In this document: one piece after another, positions 1 through 8,232 of the stretch
Position numbering within the stretch: the first letter of the stretch is position 1
How the letters are laid out: every line of letters begins with the position of its first letter
From: Nitrospira sp.
GTDB taxonomy: Bacteria > Nitrospirota > Nitrospiria > Nitrospirales > Nitrospiraceae
Direction: 5' to 3'
DNA: 64,000 bases
NCBI GenBank assembly: GCA_009594995.1
Contig: VOPR01000005.1
Span: 62,001-126,000, forward strand
Notes under the pieces: generated by a model
Told to the model about the DNA's origin: nothing
What the model saw: the letters and a program-made list of their open reading frames with translations, nothing else
The model's database searches: none
Program-made: the position numbers and the translations under genes

Positions 1-241
1 CCGTGATCATCAGGACCACGGTGTCCGGCGAGGCCGCCTTGACGGCCTTCAATACTTCAAGCCCGCCCACTTTGGGCATCTTGAGATCGGTAATGACGAG
101 GTCGAAAATTTCCTTCTGGACCTGCGCGATCGCTTCCTCGCCGTCCGACGCCACGGTCACGGCGTACCCCGCCCGCTTCAGCATGATGCTCAGCACATCG
201 CGCAAACCCTGTTCGTCATCGACGACTAGAATCTTTTCCAC
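1..241 (-). CDS. pilR: Response regulator, PilR-like (N-terminal part only)
   Basis: Only the receiver domain start is inside the window; the gene runs off the left edge. Translation begins at a GTG whose codon ends at 241 and reads EKILVVDDEQGLRDVL, with the acidic pair DD near residue 8. The phosphoacceptor Asp lies in VITDLKMPKVGG. It overlaps the end of the upstream histidine kinase by 16 bases, so the two are translationally coupled and are very likely cognate partners. Because the kinase is PilS-like and sits behind pilC, the likely identity is PilR, a sigma-54-dependent activator of type IV pilin genes. The AAA+ and DNA-binding domains that would prove this are outside the window, so the exact class (NtrC type) is inferred. 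Confidence 0.8.
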   Translation of the reverse strand, partial: MEKILVVDDEQGLRDVLSIMLKRAGYAVTVASDGEEAIAQVQKEIFDLVITDLKMPKVGGLEVLKAVKAASPDTVVLMIT

Positions 242-2034
242 GGTTCCCTTCCTTCGTGCCGCAACCGGACGCCGGTCTCTGCGGACTGCGGGAGACAGAC
301 GACAAACCGCGCGCCACTCCCGACCTCGCTCTCAACCTTGATCCACCCCTCGTGCAGCTCCACAATGCGATGAACCTGGGCCAACCCCAATCCAGATCCC
401 TCTTTTTTCGTGGTAAAAAACGGCAGGAAAATCTTGTCGAAGTTCTGCTTAGGAATGCCTTCCCCGTTGTCCTGAAAGCTGATCTCGATCACATCGGAAC
501 GGTGACCGCCGACCTCCACCCGCCGCAGCCCTGTGGCGATCGTTAAGGTCCCTCCTCCGGGCATGGCATCAAACGCATTGGCGGCTAAATTCCAGAACAC
601 CTGTTTCAGCTGATCCTGATCAACCTGCGCCACGAGGGTGGTCGGAGCCAGGCGGGACACGATGGTAATGCCGGTTCGGGACCGCGCTTCATGTTGGATC
701 AGATCCAGCGTATCGGCAAGGACTTTGTTCAAATCCTGCTCGGCGACATTCAACGCCGGCGGGCGCGCATACTGCAAAAACTCCGTGATGATATTGTCGA
801 GCCGTCTGGCCTCCCGGATGGCGATGTCCATCAATCGCTGACTGGTTTCATCCGATCCAACATCCTGTCGCAGCATCTGCATGGCTCCGGCAAGCGCGCC
901 CAGCGGATTACGTATTTCGTGCGCCATGCCCGCGGACATCTCGCCCAAATTGGCCAGCCATTCCCGCCGGCGCATTTCTTCCTCCAGGTAGCGGATTTGG
1001 GTCAAATCCTTGAAGACGCCGACGAGGCCTCGCCTGGTGCCCTGCTCTTGCAAGGGAGACACTGTCATACCCAGGACTAATCGGCTCCCGTCCGCGTGCA
1101 GACAGTCCGCCTCAAACCGATAGGGAGTCTGTGCGGTCAATCCAGCGTCCTCCGATGGATCGTCGGGGTGCCAATTGAACACGTCCCGCCAGGACCTGCC
1201 TTCCACCGAGGAAAATGCATAGCCGGTCACTTCGTGAGCGGCAGGGTTGAAGGAGGTGATACGCCCCTCCTCGTCGGTGGTAAACACTCCGCTGCTGATG
1301 CTCCGCACGATGCTCTCATGGAACACCTGCAACCGCGTGAGCCCCTGCTCCTTCTCGCGCAACGACTGATCGGCATGATGAAGCTGGTCGGCTAACACCC
1401 CGCTCAAGAATCCTACGACCAGAAAGGCGAGCCCATAGACTTCGAAGGTCTGCAGCGCCTCAGGCCCCTCCAATTTACTGGGGGGCAGCCAGCTGGAGGC
1501 ATTCAAGAAACCGAAATATTGAACCGTCGTGATGAAGCCGAAGAGGAGGGTGCAGCCGGCTCCCGTGACGATGCCTACCCGACGGTGCGGCACAAGACTG
1601 GCCACCGTCACCGTGATGACGTACAGCACTGCGAACGGACTCTCGACGCCTCCGGTCCTCGCAATCAACACGGTCTCCAGCACGACATCGACTCCGACCT
1701 GCACCCAGGTGAAGGCCGTATACGCCGTGGGGCTGCTGAGGTTCCGAAGCACCAATGCGTAGACGATGGTGATCGTGTAGGTGAAGACAATTAAGGCGGT
1801 AAAGGTGGGCGCCAATTCCCCGCGCGTCGACTGAAAGGCCAGAGACAGCCCCAACAGCAGCGTCACGACCACCACGCGGAGCCCCATGAGCCAATGGAGC
1901 CTGGTCTTCAATGCAGACATCGACCGCTCGCCCGCCGACGCAGACGGATCGTCGCTCAGTTTTGAAGGTGACGACTGTCGCTTGAGAGGGAGTTCGGAAC
2001 TGCTTGTTGAGACTGGATAGGTTGAGGACGGCAT
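226..2034 (-). CDS. pilS: Membrane sensor histidine kinase, PilS-like
   Basis: Probable sensor kinase of the PilS/PilR pair controlling type IV pilus genes. The N-terminal third holds about six hydrophobic segments, starting at LMGLRVVVVTLLLGLSLAF. A PAS domain follows (SISSGVFTTDEEGRITSFN). The HisKA box is GEMSAGMAHEIRNPLGALAG with the phosphorylated His. The HATPase domain shows the N box NLAANAFDAM, the G1 box DNGEGIP and the G2 box GSGLGLAQV, so it should be catalytically competent. The start is uncertain: ATG at 2034 is used; a TTG at 2088 and an ATG at 1920 (MSALKTRLHWL, just before the first membrane segment) are alternatives, and none has a strong ribosome site. It lies downstream of pilC and overlaps the regulator that follows. 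Confidence 0.85.
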   Translation of the reverse strand: MPSSTYPVSTSSSELPLKRQSSPSKLSDDPSASAGERSMSALKTRLHWLMGLRVVVVTLLLGLSLAFQSTRGELAPTFTALIVFTYTITIVYALVLRNLSSPTAYTAFTWVQVGVDVVLETVLIARTGGVESPFAVLYVITVTVASLVPHRRVGIVTGAGCTLLFGFITTVQYFGFLNASSWLPPSKLEGPEALQTFEVYGLAFLVVGFLSGVLADQLHHADQSLREKEQGLTRLQVFHESIVRSISSGVFTTDEEGRITSFNPAAHEVTGYAFSSVEGRSWRDVFNWHPDDPSEDAGLTAQTPYRFEADCLHADGSRLVLGMTVSPLQEQGTRRGLVGVFKDLTQIRYLEEEMRRREWLANLGEMSAGMAHEIRNPLGALAGAMQMLRQDVGSDETSQRLMDIAIREARRLDNIITEFLQYARPPALNVAEQDLNKVLADTLDLIQHEARSRTGITIVSRLAPTTLVAQVDQDQLKQVFWNLAANAFDAMPGGGTLTIATGLRRVEVGGHRSDVIEISFQDNGEGIPKQNFDKIFLPFFTTKKEGSGLGLAQVHRIVELHEGWIKVESEVGSGARFVVCLPQSAETGVRLRHEGREPWKRF

Positions 2035-2126
2035 GGGGGGCGCGTTGCCCTGATGGATGTGCAGCGCACGGCCCTCCCGGACGGTCAAGCCCGTGCGCCA
2101 GAGACAGACGCGACTGTGCAGCGTCG

Positions 2127-3344
2127 CTATTGGATGGCCTGCGCCATCGTGAAGATCGGAAGGTACATGGCGACCACGATAAAGCCGATGATGGTTCCCA
2201 ACACCACCATCATGATCGGCTCCAGGAGCGAGGTCAGCGTCTCGACGGCCTGATCGACTTCGTCTTCATAGAAGTCGGCAATCTTGCCGAGCATGGCATC
2301 GAGCGCGCCGGTCGACTCACCAACGGCGATCATGTGCGTCACCATCTTGGGAAACACGTTACACTTGGCCAACGGCTCGGAAATCGTCTTTCCGCCGCTG
2401 ATACTCACCCGCGCATTCATGAGCGCTTCTTCGATCACCTTGTTACCCGACGTCTTGGCGCAAATACTCAGTCCCTCCAATAACGGCACACCGCTGGTAA
2501 TCAAGGTTCCGAGCGTGCGGGTAAATTTTGCAACGGATGCTTTTCTGATCAAATCTCCGACGACGGGCATCTTGAGGAGCAGCCGGTCAATCACCACCCG
2601 CCCATTCACCGTGGCATAGTAGCGTTTGATCGCGAAAATGGTGCCTACCAGGGCGCCGAACATCGCATACCAGAAACTCTGGAAAAAGTTGCTGACGTTA
2701 ATAACGATCTGCGTCGGGCCCGGAAGGCCGACCTTGCCGCCGGACATTTCCATGAACATCTGCGCAAACACCGGGATGACCCACACCATCAACACGCTGA
2801 TGATGATGACGGCCACGCCGACGATCGCCGTCGGATAGACCATCGCCGACTTGATCTGGCCCTTCAGTTTCATGGCCTTTTCAATGTGCTTGGCCAATCG
2901 GGTCAGAATCGTATCGAGCAGACCGCCCACCTCACCGGCATGGATCATGTTCACATACAAATCGTCGAATACCTTGGGATGCCGCTTCAAGGCGTCGGAA
3001 AACGTGGAGCCAGCCTCCACGCTGTTTTTCACGTCGCCAACCGTTTCACGCAGCACTTTATTTTCAGACTGGGTGGACAGAATATCGAGGCATTGAATCA
3101 AAGGCAGACCGGCGTTGATCATCGTGCCGAATTGGCGGGTGAACACCACAAGATCTTTGTCAGTCAGGCCGCTTCCGAGGCTCAGCTTGAACTTTCCGCC
3201 CATGCCCGACTTTTCTTCCAGGCTGGTCACGACGACCTGTTGCTTGCGAAGCTGGTCCACCGCCTCATCTCTGGTCTTGGCGGTTAGCTCCCCTTTCTTC
3301 ACAGCACCCTGGCGGTTTCGTCCGACATAGGCGAATGTACTCAT
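2127..3344 (-). CDS. pilC: Type IV pilus inner-membrane platform protein PilC
   Basis: Polytopic platform protein of the GspF/PilC family, which couples the assembly ATPases to the pilin-adding machinery in the inner membrane. At 405 residues it has the usual family length. Two repeated cytoplasmic T2SSF domains are visible: one with FTRQFGTMINAGLPLIQCL near residue 68 and one with FTRTLGTLITSGVPLLEGL near residue 270. Each is followed by long hydrophobic segments, the last being PIMMVVLGTIIGFIVVAMYLPIF. The ATG is preceded by AAAGGAG about 12 bases upstream. It heads a pilC-pilS-pilR unit. The motor ATPases pilB and pilT are not adjacent, unlike in many genomes. Confidence 0.93.
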   Translation of the reverse strand: MSTFAYVGRNRQGAVKKGELTAKTRDEAVDQLRKQQVVVTSLEEKSGMGGKFKLSLGSGLTDKDLVVFTRQFGTMINAGLPLIQCLDILSTQSENKVLRETVGDVKNSVEAGSTFSDALKRHPKVFDDLYVNMIHAGEVGGLLDTILTRLAKHIEKAMKLKGQIKSAMVYPTAIVGVAVIIISVLMVWVIPVFAQMFMEMSGGKVGLPGPTQIVINVSNFFQSFWYAMFGALVGTIFAIKRYYATVNGRVVIDRLLLKMPVVGDLIRKASVAKFTRTLGTLITSGVPLLEGLSICAKTSGNKVIEEALMNARVSISGGKTISEPLAKCNVFPKMVTHMIAVGESTGALDAMLGKIADFYEDEVDQAVETLTSLLEPIMMVVLGTIIGFIVVAMYLPIFTMAQAIQ

Positions 3345-3411
3345 AACGCGGTTTCCACTCCTTTGAACGCCAGGCAGGACACGTAGGTATGCAGCGGAAA
3401 ACTATGATCGA

Positions 3412-3440
3412 AGTCTATAAGACGACCTAAAAACTGTCAA
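3412..3440 (-). promoter_or_regulatory. Probable sigma-70 promoter of pilC-pilS-pilR
   Basis: On the minus strand a perfect TTGACA (3435-3440) is followed after 17 bases by TAGACT (3412-3417). It lies about 70 bases upstream of the pilC start, in the gap after pgsA. The -10 matches consensus at only four positions, so this is plausible, not certain. Confidence 0.5.
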
Positions 3441-3501
3441 ACGAATGCGCGAAAGCGGAAACCGCAGCAACAGGCGAAAGGAACGGCACGGCGATAGGAA
3501 G

Positions 3502-4044
3502 TTATGACTGCGTGGAGGTGATGCGGAAGTATCCTCGGGACAGATAGTGCAGGCCGGACATTAGGGTGACGGCGCCCATGAGATACAAGAGCGGATCAAG
3601 GGTCGCCAAATCAAGCCGGCGCGAAGCAAAAAAGACGACTGCGACCAACGTCGCCAACTGTATCAACGTGGTGCCCTTCCCCAGCACGGTCGGCGATATA
3701 TCGACCTGGGTTTGGGTGAAATGGGCGACAGCCGCCCCCAGCATCAACATCAGATCACGGCTCGCCACGAGAATCGTGAGCCAGAGCGGAACGAGGTGCA
3801 TGACGGAGAGGGTAATGAACCCCGTCGTCAGCATGAGCTTGTCCGCCAGGGGATCCAGCACTTCCCCGAGCCTGGTCCGCTGGTTGGCTACACGGGCAAT
3901 AATTCCGTCCAGCGCATCCGTCAACCCGGCAATGAACAGGATCGCCAGCGCGTAGTCGAATTGCTCGTAGTTGAGCAACCCGACATAGACCGGGATTAAC
4001 AGGATGCGCAACATCGTCAGGCTGTTCGGGACATTCATATTCAT
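3502..4044 (-). CDS. pgsA: CDP-diacylglycerol--glycerol-3-phosphate 3-phosphatidyltransferase
   Basis: Inner-membrane enzyme of the CDP-alcohol phosphatidyltransferase family. It would make phosphatidylglycerophosphate, the first committed step to phosphatidylglycerol and cardiolipin. At 180 residues it has the normal PgsA length. The family motif is complete: D43, D46, G47, A50 and R51 in DALDGIIAR, then G60, D64 and D68 in GEVLDPLADK. The N-terminus NVPNSLTMLRILLIPVYV is the classical PgsA start. It is transcribed alone from a good promoter and is divergent from the small gene beginning at 4215. Substrate choice (glycerol phosphate and not another alcohol) rests on overall similarity. Confidence 0.9.
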   Translation of the reverse strand: MNMNVPNSLTMLRILLIPVYVGLLNYEQFDYALAILFIAGLTDALDGIIARVANQRTRLGEVLDPLADKLMLTTGFITLSVMHLVPLWLTILVASRDLMLMLGAAVAHFTQTQVDISPTVLGKGTTLIQLATLVAVVFFASRRLDLATLDPLLYLMGAVTLMSGLHYLSRGYFRITSTQS

Positions 4045-4103
4045 CGAAATGATACTGCTCGAATCCCCGTTTCAGTTGCCGGACCGCGCCGCAGGAATCG
4101 CGC

Positions 4104-4133
4104 ATCATAGAAACCCCTGCAGAACCTTGTCAA
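4104..4133 (-). promoter_or_regulatory. Sigma-70 promoter of pgsA
   Basis: The minus strand carries TTGACA (4128-4133), an 18-base spacer and TATGAT (4104-4109, five of six matches). Transcription would begin near 4097, giving a leader of about 53 bases before the pgsA ATG at 4044. Confidence 0.7.
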
Positions 4134-4139
4134 CGACGG

Positions 4140-4175
4140 TTGCACTCCACACAACAGGTCCCTATAATCGGGACC
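4140..4175 (+). promoter_or_regulatory. Promoter of the 4215 gene with a palindrome around the -10 box
   Basis: A perfect TATAAT (4163-4168) has a weak -35 (TTGCAC, 4140-4145) at 17 bases. The -10 is framed by a perfect inverted repeat, GGTCCC at 4157-4162 and GGGACC at 4170-4175. A protein bound there would block the promoter, so this looks like an operator. The regulator is unknown. Confidence 0.6.
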
Positions 4176-4214
4176 CGTAAGACGCGCCCTACGGATGATC
4201 GACGGAGGTTTTGT

Positions 4215-4535
4215 ATGAGCGGACTCCCCCTCCTCTTTAAGAAAGAGGGATTAATCGAACGGCACCAGGTCGAGGGGATCGATCCAAGCGACCGCTATTT
4301 TAACCGGGCGGTCCTGGTCAATCGGGTGGCGGCCGGATATACAGGGAAAGTCACGTATGAGGCCTATGCCGTCGAAGGAGCGGCCCATTCCACCACGAGT
4401 GCCGCCGTCAAAGCCGTCGTCGAAAAACTGTTGAGTGTCGGCTTTACCCGGTTACGCACCCGCCTGAACTTCAAAGGCAACCGCTACCTGGCAGAGAAAG
4501 AAACCTGGACCGACTATCCCGACCTGCCCGCTTAA
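4215..4535 (+). CDS. Small conserved-type hypothetical protein
   Basis: I do not recognise this 106-residue protein. It is soluble, with no signal peptide or membrane segment. It starts MSGLPLLFKKEGLIERHQV and contains a block that looks like an alpha/beta fold (GYTGKVTYEAYAVEGAAHST, then a helix and FTRLRTRLNFKGNRYL). The start is well supported: GGAGG at 4204-4208 sits six bases before the ATG, and a TATAAT promoter lies about 45 bases further up. It converges with the serine hydrolase gene, and their stop codons overlap. It is transcribed opposite to all its neighbours, from its own apparently regulated promoter. Confidence 0.75.
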   Translation: MSGLPLLFKKEGLIERHQVEGIDPSDRYFNRAVLVNRVAAGYTGKVTYEAYAVEGAAHSTTSAAVKAVVEKLLSVGFTRLRTRLNFKGNRYLAEKETWTDYPDLPA

Positions 4536-5716
4536 TTCCTCAGTAATTCCCGGCAAATCACATCGTGGATGTGCGGGCGGAAGATGCGAATCTGCTCGTT
4601 CCGTCTGGTGGGATGCACACGATTCGAAAGTAACACCACTTCCAGTTCCTTGACCGGATCGATCCATAGCGACGTACCGGTGTATCCGAGATGTCCGAAC
4701 GACTCGGGCGAGAAACGAGTTCCTGAAGAAGATCGAACCGACGGCGTATCCCACCCCAACGCCCAACTGGAGTTCAGGACGCCCTGCCGGTTGGTCGTGA
4801 ACATCGTGACGATATCGGGCGCCAACAACCCAGTTTTCTTGCGCCGACCATCCATCCAGGCTTGCGCGACGGCGAGGACCGCACGAGCCGTGCCGAACAA
4901 ACCAGCATGGCCTGCCACCCCACCCAACGCAAACGCATTTTCATCGTGAACCTCGCCGCAGAGGGTTCGCCCCCGCCAGGGATCTTCCTCCGTCGGCGCG
5001 ATCCTGCACTCGGAATTCCAGCGTGCGGATGATGACGACATCGATCCACATGGCACGTAGCCAAGCGGGTCGGCCCCAAGCGGCTCATAGATCTGGCCGC
5101 GGCAAAATTGATCCAATGTTTCGCCCGAGAGCCGCTCCACCGCCACACCCAATAGCATGAAACCAAGATCGCTATAGAGGCTTCGGGTGCCTCTCACGTA
5201 GACCAGCTCTTCCTTCGCGATGTAGTTCAATACCGCCGCCTGCGCTGCCGGACTCCCCATGAATCCCGGCTGAATCGCCTCAGTTGCGGCCACGCGCTCA
5301 TAATAGGGTCGCCACCCGGGAAGACCTGAACTATGGGTGAGCAACTGGCGTAGGGTCGCTTCGCCGACCGCGCTGTGTTGCAGTTCACGCAGGATATGGT
5401 CAATGCGGTCGTCCACCTTCACCAGTCCGCGCTGAATCAGCAGCGCCAGAGCGGTGGTGGTGGCAAGCACTTTGGTCAGGGAAGCCAGGTCATAACAGGT
5501 ATCGACCGTGACGGCTTCGGCCGAAGGAGGCTTGGAAAGGCGACCGACGGCTCCTTCAAATACCATCGTACCGCGCAGTCGAACCGACAGAACCGCGCCC
5601 GGAAATGTTCCGTCGTCGACAGCCGCTTGCAGCGCCGCCTGAATTGGATCTGTTATCGCCATCGATTTCTGTCTACGTTCGCGACGTCGGCTAGAGGGGA
5701 ACTGGGCGGACGCCAT
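4532..5716 (-). CDS. Serine hydrolase, class C beta-lactamase / penicillin-binding-like family
   Basis: Member of the beta-lactamase superfamily of serine hydrolases (Pfam Beta-lactamase type; esterases, D-peptidases and muropeptide hydrolases share this fold). The nucleophile motif SxxK is SLTK in CYDLASLTKVLATTTAL. The second motif is YSD (SLYSDLGFMLLGVAVERL) and the third is HLGYTGTSLW. At about 394 residues it is of normal length. No clear signal peptide is seen, so it may be cytoplasmic. The start is uncertain: ATG at 5716 is used, and ATG at 5662 (MAITDPIQAAL) would also work. It is the last gene of the long division and cell wall run, which hints at a role in peptidoglycan turnover, but the substrate cannot be read from sequence. 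Confidence 0.8.
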   Translation of the reverse strand: MASAQFPSSRRRERRQKSMAITDPIQAALQAAVDDGTFPGAVLSVRLRGTMVFEGAVGRLSKPPSAEAVTVDTCYDLASLTKVLATTTALALLIQRGLVKVDDRIDHILRELQHSAVGEATLRQLLTHSSGLPGWRPYYERVAATEAIQPGFMGSPAAQAAVLNYIAKEELVYVRGTRSLYSDLGFMLLGVAVERLSGETLDQFCRGQIYEPLGADPLGYVPCGSMSSSSARWNSECRIAPTEEDPWRGRTLCGEVHDENAFALGGVAGHAGLFGTARAVLAVAQAWMDGRRKKTGLLAPDIVTMFTTNRQGVLNSSWALGWDTPSVRSSSGTRFSPESFGHLGYTGTSLWIDPVKELEVVLLSNRVHPTRRNEQIRIFRPHIHDVICRELLRN

Positions 5717-5773
5717 CCGCTCCCGCGGCTCCGCATGCAGGTGAGGAAGACATTTCCAATGCGTGTGGGGGAC

Positions 5774-6286
5774 TCAACGCGAAGGACTAGAGTCTCCGGC
5801 CAGTTTTCCTTCGACTGCGGCAGCATCGGCCTGATACGCGTCGCTCTCTTCCACTTCCAGCATCCGCTCAAAGGAACGCAAGGTCGAACGGAACCGCTCC
5901 ACCATCATCAGCCGCTGCTTTTGCAGATCCGCTACGCCGCGCTGCATCTCAGAGAGACTCACGCGGGCTTGCCTGATGATCTCACTGGCTTTCAGTTCAG
6001 CCTCTTTCACGATCAGGTCCGCTTCGCGTTGCGCGGACCGCTTCACATCTTCCGCCAGCGTTTGCGCCGACACCAACGTATTGGAGAGCGTCGACTCTGT
6101 ACGGCGCAGATCGGTCACCTGCTGTTCGGTCGTGGTGAGCTTCTCGCGCAGTAAACTGTTCTCTCGATTCAGATTTTCAACGGTCAGCGCCAATTCCTCG
6201 AGAAAGCGATTCACTTCATCCCGGTCAAAACCCCGAAACTTCACCTGGAAGACCATCTGCTGAATATCGATGGGAGTGATTTTCAT
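5774..6286 (-). CDS. divIVA: DivIVA-family coiled-coil protein
   Basis: Polar or septal scaffold of the DivIVA family. The N-terminal lipid-binding segment is clear: MKITPIDIQQMVFQVKFRGF followed by DRDEVNRFLEELA, the family signature. The rest of the 170 residues is predicted coiled coil (ENLNRENSLLREKLTTTE and onward), ending in a short acidic, Ala-rich tail. A ribosome site GAGAGGTG precedes the ATG. In this run it follows yggT, the same order as the ylm-divIVA genes downstream of ftsZ in Gram-positive bacteria. Its exact role here (growth, division or cell pole) is inferred. Confidence 0.9.
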   Translation of the reverse strand: MKITPIDIQQMVFQVKFRGFDRDEVNRFLEELALTVENLNRENSLLREKLTTTEQQVTDLRRTESTLSNTLVSAQTLAEDVKRSAQREADLIVKEAELKASEIIRQARVSLSEMQRGVADLQKQRLMMVERFRSTLRSFERMLEVEESDAYQADAAAVEGKLAGDSSPSR

Positions 6287-6307
6287 GCGACACCTCTCGC
6301 CCGACAG

Positions 6308-6604
6308 TTAATGCATCCGCACGGCGAAATCCCGTAAGGATTGAACCACGGCATATTGCAAAAAGACAAGGATCAGGATCGCAATCATCGGCGAGAGATC
6401 CATGCCCATACGCCATCCTATCAGCCGACGAATCGGCGTGAGCACCGGTTCCGTCGCGCGCTCCAAGAATTGCACGATCGGATTCCACGGATCGGGATTG
6501 ACCCATGAAATCAATGCGCGGGCGATGATGACCCACATGTAGAGCCACAATACCGTATCCAGCACGGTGGCCGTCCCCTGCAACACATTGCTCAGCACAA
6601 ACAT
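6308..6604 (-). CDS. yggT: YggT-family membrane protein
   Basis: Small integral membrane protein (98 residues) of the YggT/Ylm family. Two hydrophobic segments flank the conserved stretch ISWVNPDPWNPIVQFLERAT, which precedes EPVLTPIRRLI. The ATG at 6604 shares bases with the proC stop codon (TGATG), so it is coupled to proC; a longer in-frame reading further upstream lies inside proC and is not needed. The family has been linked to osmotic tolerance and to division-site functions, but its molecular activity is not settled. The neighbours (proC, yggS, divIVA) match the conserved order in many bacteria. Confidence 0.9.
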   Translation of the reverse strand: MFVLSNVLQGTATVLDTVLWLYMWVIIARALISWVNPDPWNPIVQFLERATEPVLTPIRRLIGWRMGMDLSPMIAILILVFLQYAVVQSLRDFAVRMH

Positions 6605-7410
6605 CAGCGTCCTAACTCCTGTGAACGTTTCGTGGCCGCCTCGACGGCCGCCATCAAACAACTCCGAAGCCCTCCACGCTCCAACTGATGTAACCCGGCA
6701 ATGGTGGTGCCCCCGGGCGACGCCACCTGGTCCTTGAGTTTGGCCGGATGTTCTCCTCGCTCCAACACCATCCGGGCAGCGCCCAGCACCGTCTGCGCAG
6801 CCAGCAATTGGGCCGTGGCCCGCGGCAATCCCATTTTCACCCCGCCATCGGCCAGCGCTTCGATCGCCACAAACACGTAGGCCGGCCCGCTCCCGCTCAA
6901 ACCGGTCACCGCATCCATGAGGCGCTCCTCGACCGACACCACCGACCCTACGGCTTCGAACAGGCTTCGTACCGCAGACAGATCATCGGGCTGAAGATCG
7001 GCCTGATACGCCAGCGCCGTCACTCCTTCTCGCACTAACGCCGGTGTGTTCGGCATGGCACGCACGATCCCTCTCGGAGCCGTCACACGCTCGCTGATCC
7101 AAGCCGTCGTCACCCCGGCGGCGATGGATACCACCAATTTCCCGCCCAGTGCCGGTCCCGCGTCACTGAGCAGAGCCGGCAGGACCTGCGGCTTCACCGC
7201 GAGCACCACCAGATCCGCCTCGCGAACAGCTTTCGCGTTGTCTTCACTGACGTGAATACCGAAGCGTGACTTCAAATGATCCCGGCGCGCCGCCACCGGG
7301 TCCGTCGCGCACAGACATTCAGGCTCGCTGACCTTCGAGGCCAACAGCCCGCCGATCAACGCTTCTGCCATTTGGCCGCCGCCGAGAAACGTGATGTTAT
7401 TTTTCAGCAT
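6604..7410 (-). CDS. proC: Pyrroline-5-carboxylate reductase
   Basis: Last step of proline biosynthesis: NAD(P)H-dependent reduction of 1-pyrroline-5-carboxylate. The N-terminal Rossmann motif is ITFLGGGQMAEALIGGLL. The C-terminal dimerisation and active-site domain shows DAVTGLSGSGPAYVFVAIEA and LKDQVASPGGTTIAGLHQLE, the family signature. The ATG at 7410 gives 268 residues, the usual size, and overlaps the end of yggS by 14 bases; a longer upstream extension is not needed. Its place between yggS and yggT is conserved in many bacteria without an obvious metabolic reason. Confidence 0.95.
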   Translation of the reverse strand: MLKNNITFLGGGQMAEALIGGLLASKVSEPECLCATDPVAARRDHLKSRFGIHVSEDNAKAVREADLVVLAVKPQVLPALLSDAGPALGGKLVVSIAAGVTTAWISERVTAPRGIVRAMPNTPALVREGVTALAYQADLQPDDLSAVRSLFEAVGSVVSVEERLMDAVTGLSGSGPAYVFVAIEALADGGVKMGLPRATAQLLAAQTVLGAARMVLERGEHPAKLKDQVASPGGTTIAGLHQLERGGLRSCLMAAVEAATKRSQELGR

Positions 7411-8122
7411 GAACCTGCTCACCCCGTGCCCCAAAAATCGCCGTGCCGACTCGCACGTACGTCGCCCCTTCTTCAATGGCGACAGGGAAATCATCCGACA
7501 TGCCCATCGACAACTCCTGCATATTAATGTTCCTGCAACCCTGCGCTGTCAATGCCTGAGCCAACTCGCGAAGCTGCCGGAAATAGGGACGTGCATCTTC
7601 CGCGGTCGGCGTAGGCGGTGGAATCGCCATGAGACCGCGAATATCGAGTCCGGATAATTCACTGAGGGCGGGCAGGGCCTCAGCCAGTTCCGTCGGCGCG
7701 AATCCGCCTTTGCTGGCCTCTCCGCCGAGATTGACTTCCAACAAAACCCGTTGCCGGAGCCCCGCTTCCCTGGCCTGACGATTGATTTCTTCCGCCAGCG
7801 CAAGGCTATCGACCGAATGAATCGTCTCGAATCGACCGACGACGGACTTCACCTTGCGCCGCTGCAGCGTGCCGATAAAGTGCCACAAGACGCCTTCGCG
7901 ATCCAGCGTCTCGATTTTCGGGAGCGCTTCTTGAAGGCGGTTTTCTCCGAGATGCCGAATGCCGGCATCCACGGCTTCTCGCAACCGTTCAACAGGGACG
8001 GTTTTGGAGGCAGCCACCAAACGCACCTGGTCCGGCACACGCCCGGCTCGAACGGCGGCACGACGGATTTCATCGAGCACCACTCGAACCCGGCCGGCAA
8101 TCGTCCCCACTTCAGCATCCAT
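7397..8122 (-). CDS. yggS: Pyridoxal 5'-phosphate homeostasis protein (YggS/PROSC)
   Basis: Single-domain TIM-barrel PLP-binding protein related to the N-terminal domain of alanine racemase. It buffers free PLP and has no known catalytic activity. The PLP lysine is in VRLVAASKTVPVERLREAV. Other family blocks are GIRHLGENRLQEAL, LLEVNLGGEASKGGF and ELSMGMSDDFPVAIEEGATY. At 241 residues it is slightly longer than the roughly 230-residue norm. It overlaps proC downstream and follows pgeF. Confidence 0.93.
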   Translation of the reverse strand: MDAEVGTIAGRVRVVLDEIRRAAVRAGRVPDQVRLVAASKTVPVERLREAVDAGIRHLGENRLQEALPKIETLDREGVLWHFIGTLQRRKVKSVVGRFETIHSVDSLALAEEINRQAREAGLRQRVLLEVNLGGEASKGGFAPTELAEALPALSELSGLDIRGLMAIPPPTPTAEDARPYFRQLRELAQALTAQGCRNINMQELSMGMSDDFPVAIEEGATYVRVGTAIFGARGEQVHAEK

Positions 8123-8232
8123 CCTGCCGCCTTGCGGATTGCCGCCTACGCACCATCACGTCGACAACCGGCAAGCACCAGGCTATCGGCCAACCCCGGC
8201 CATCAACCCTGGCCGTTGCGTCGCATGCAGCG

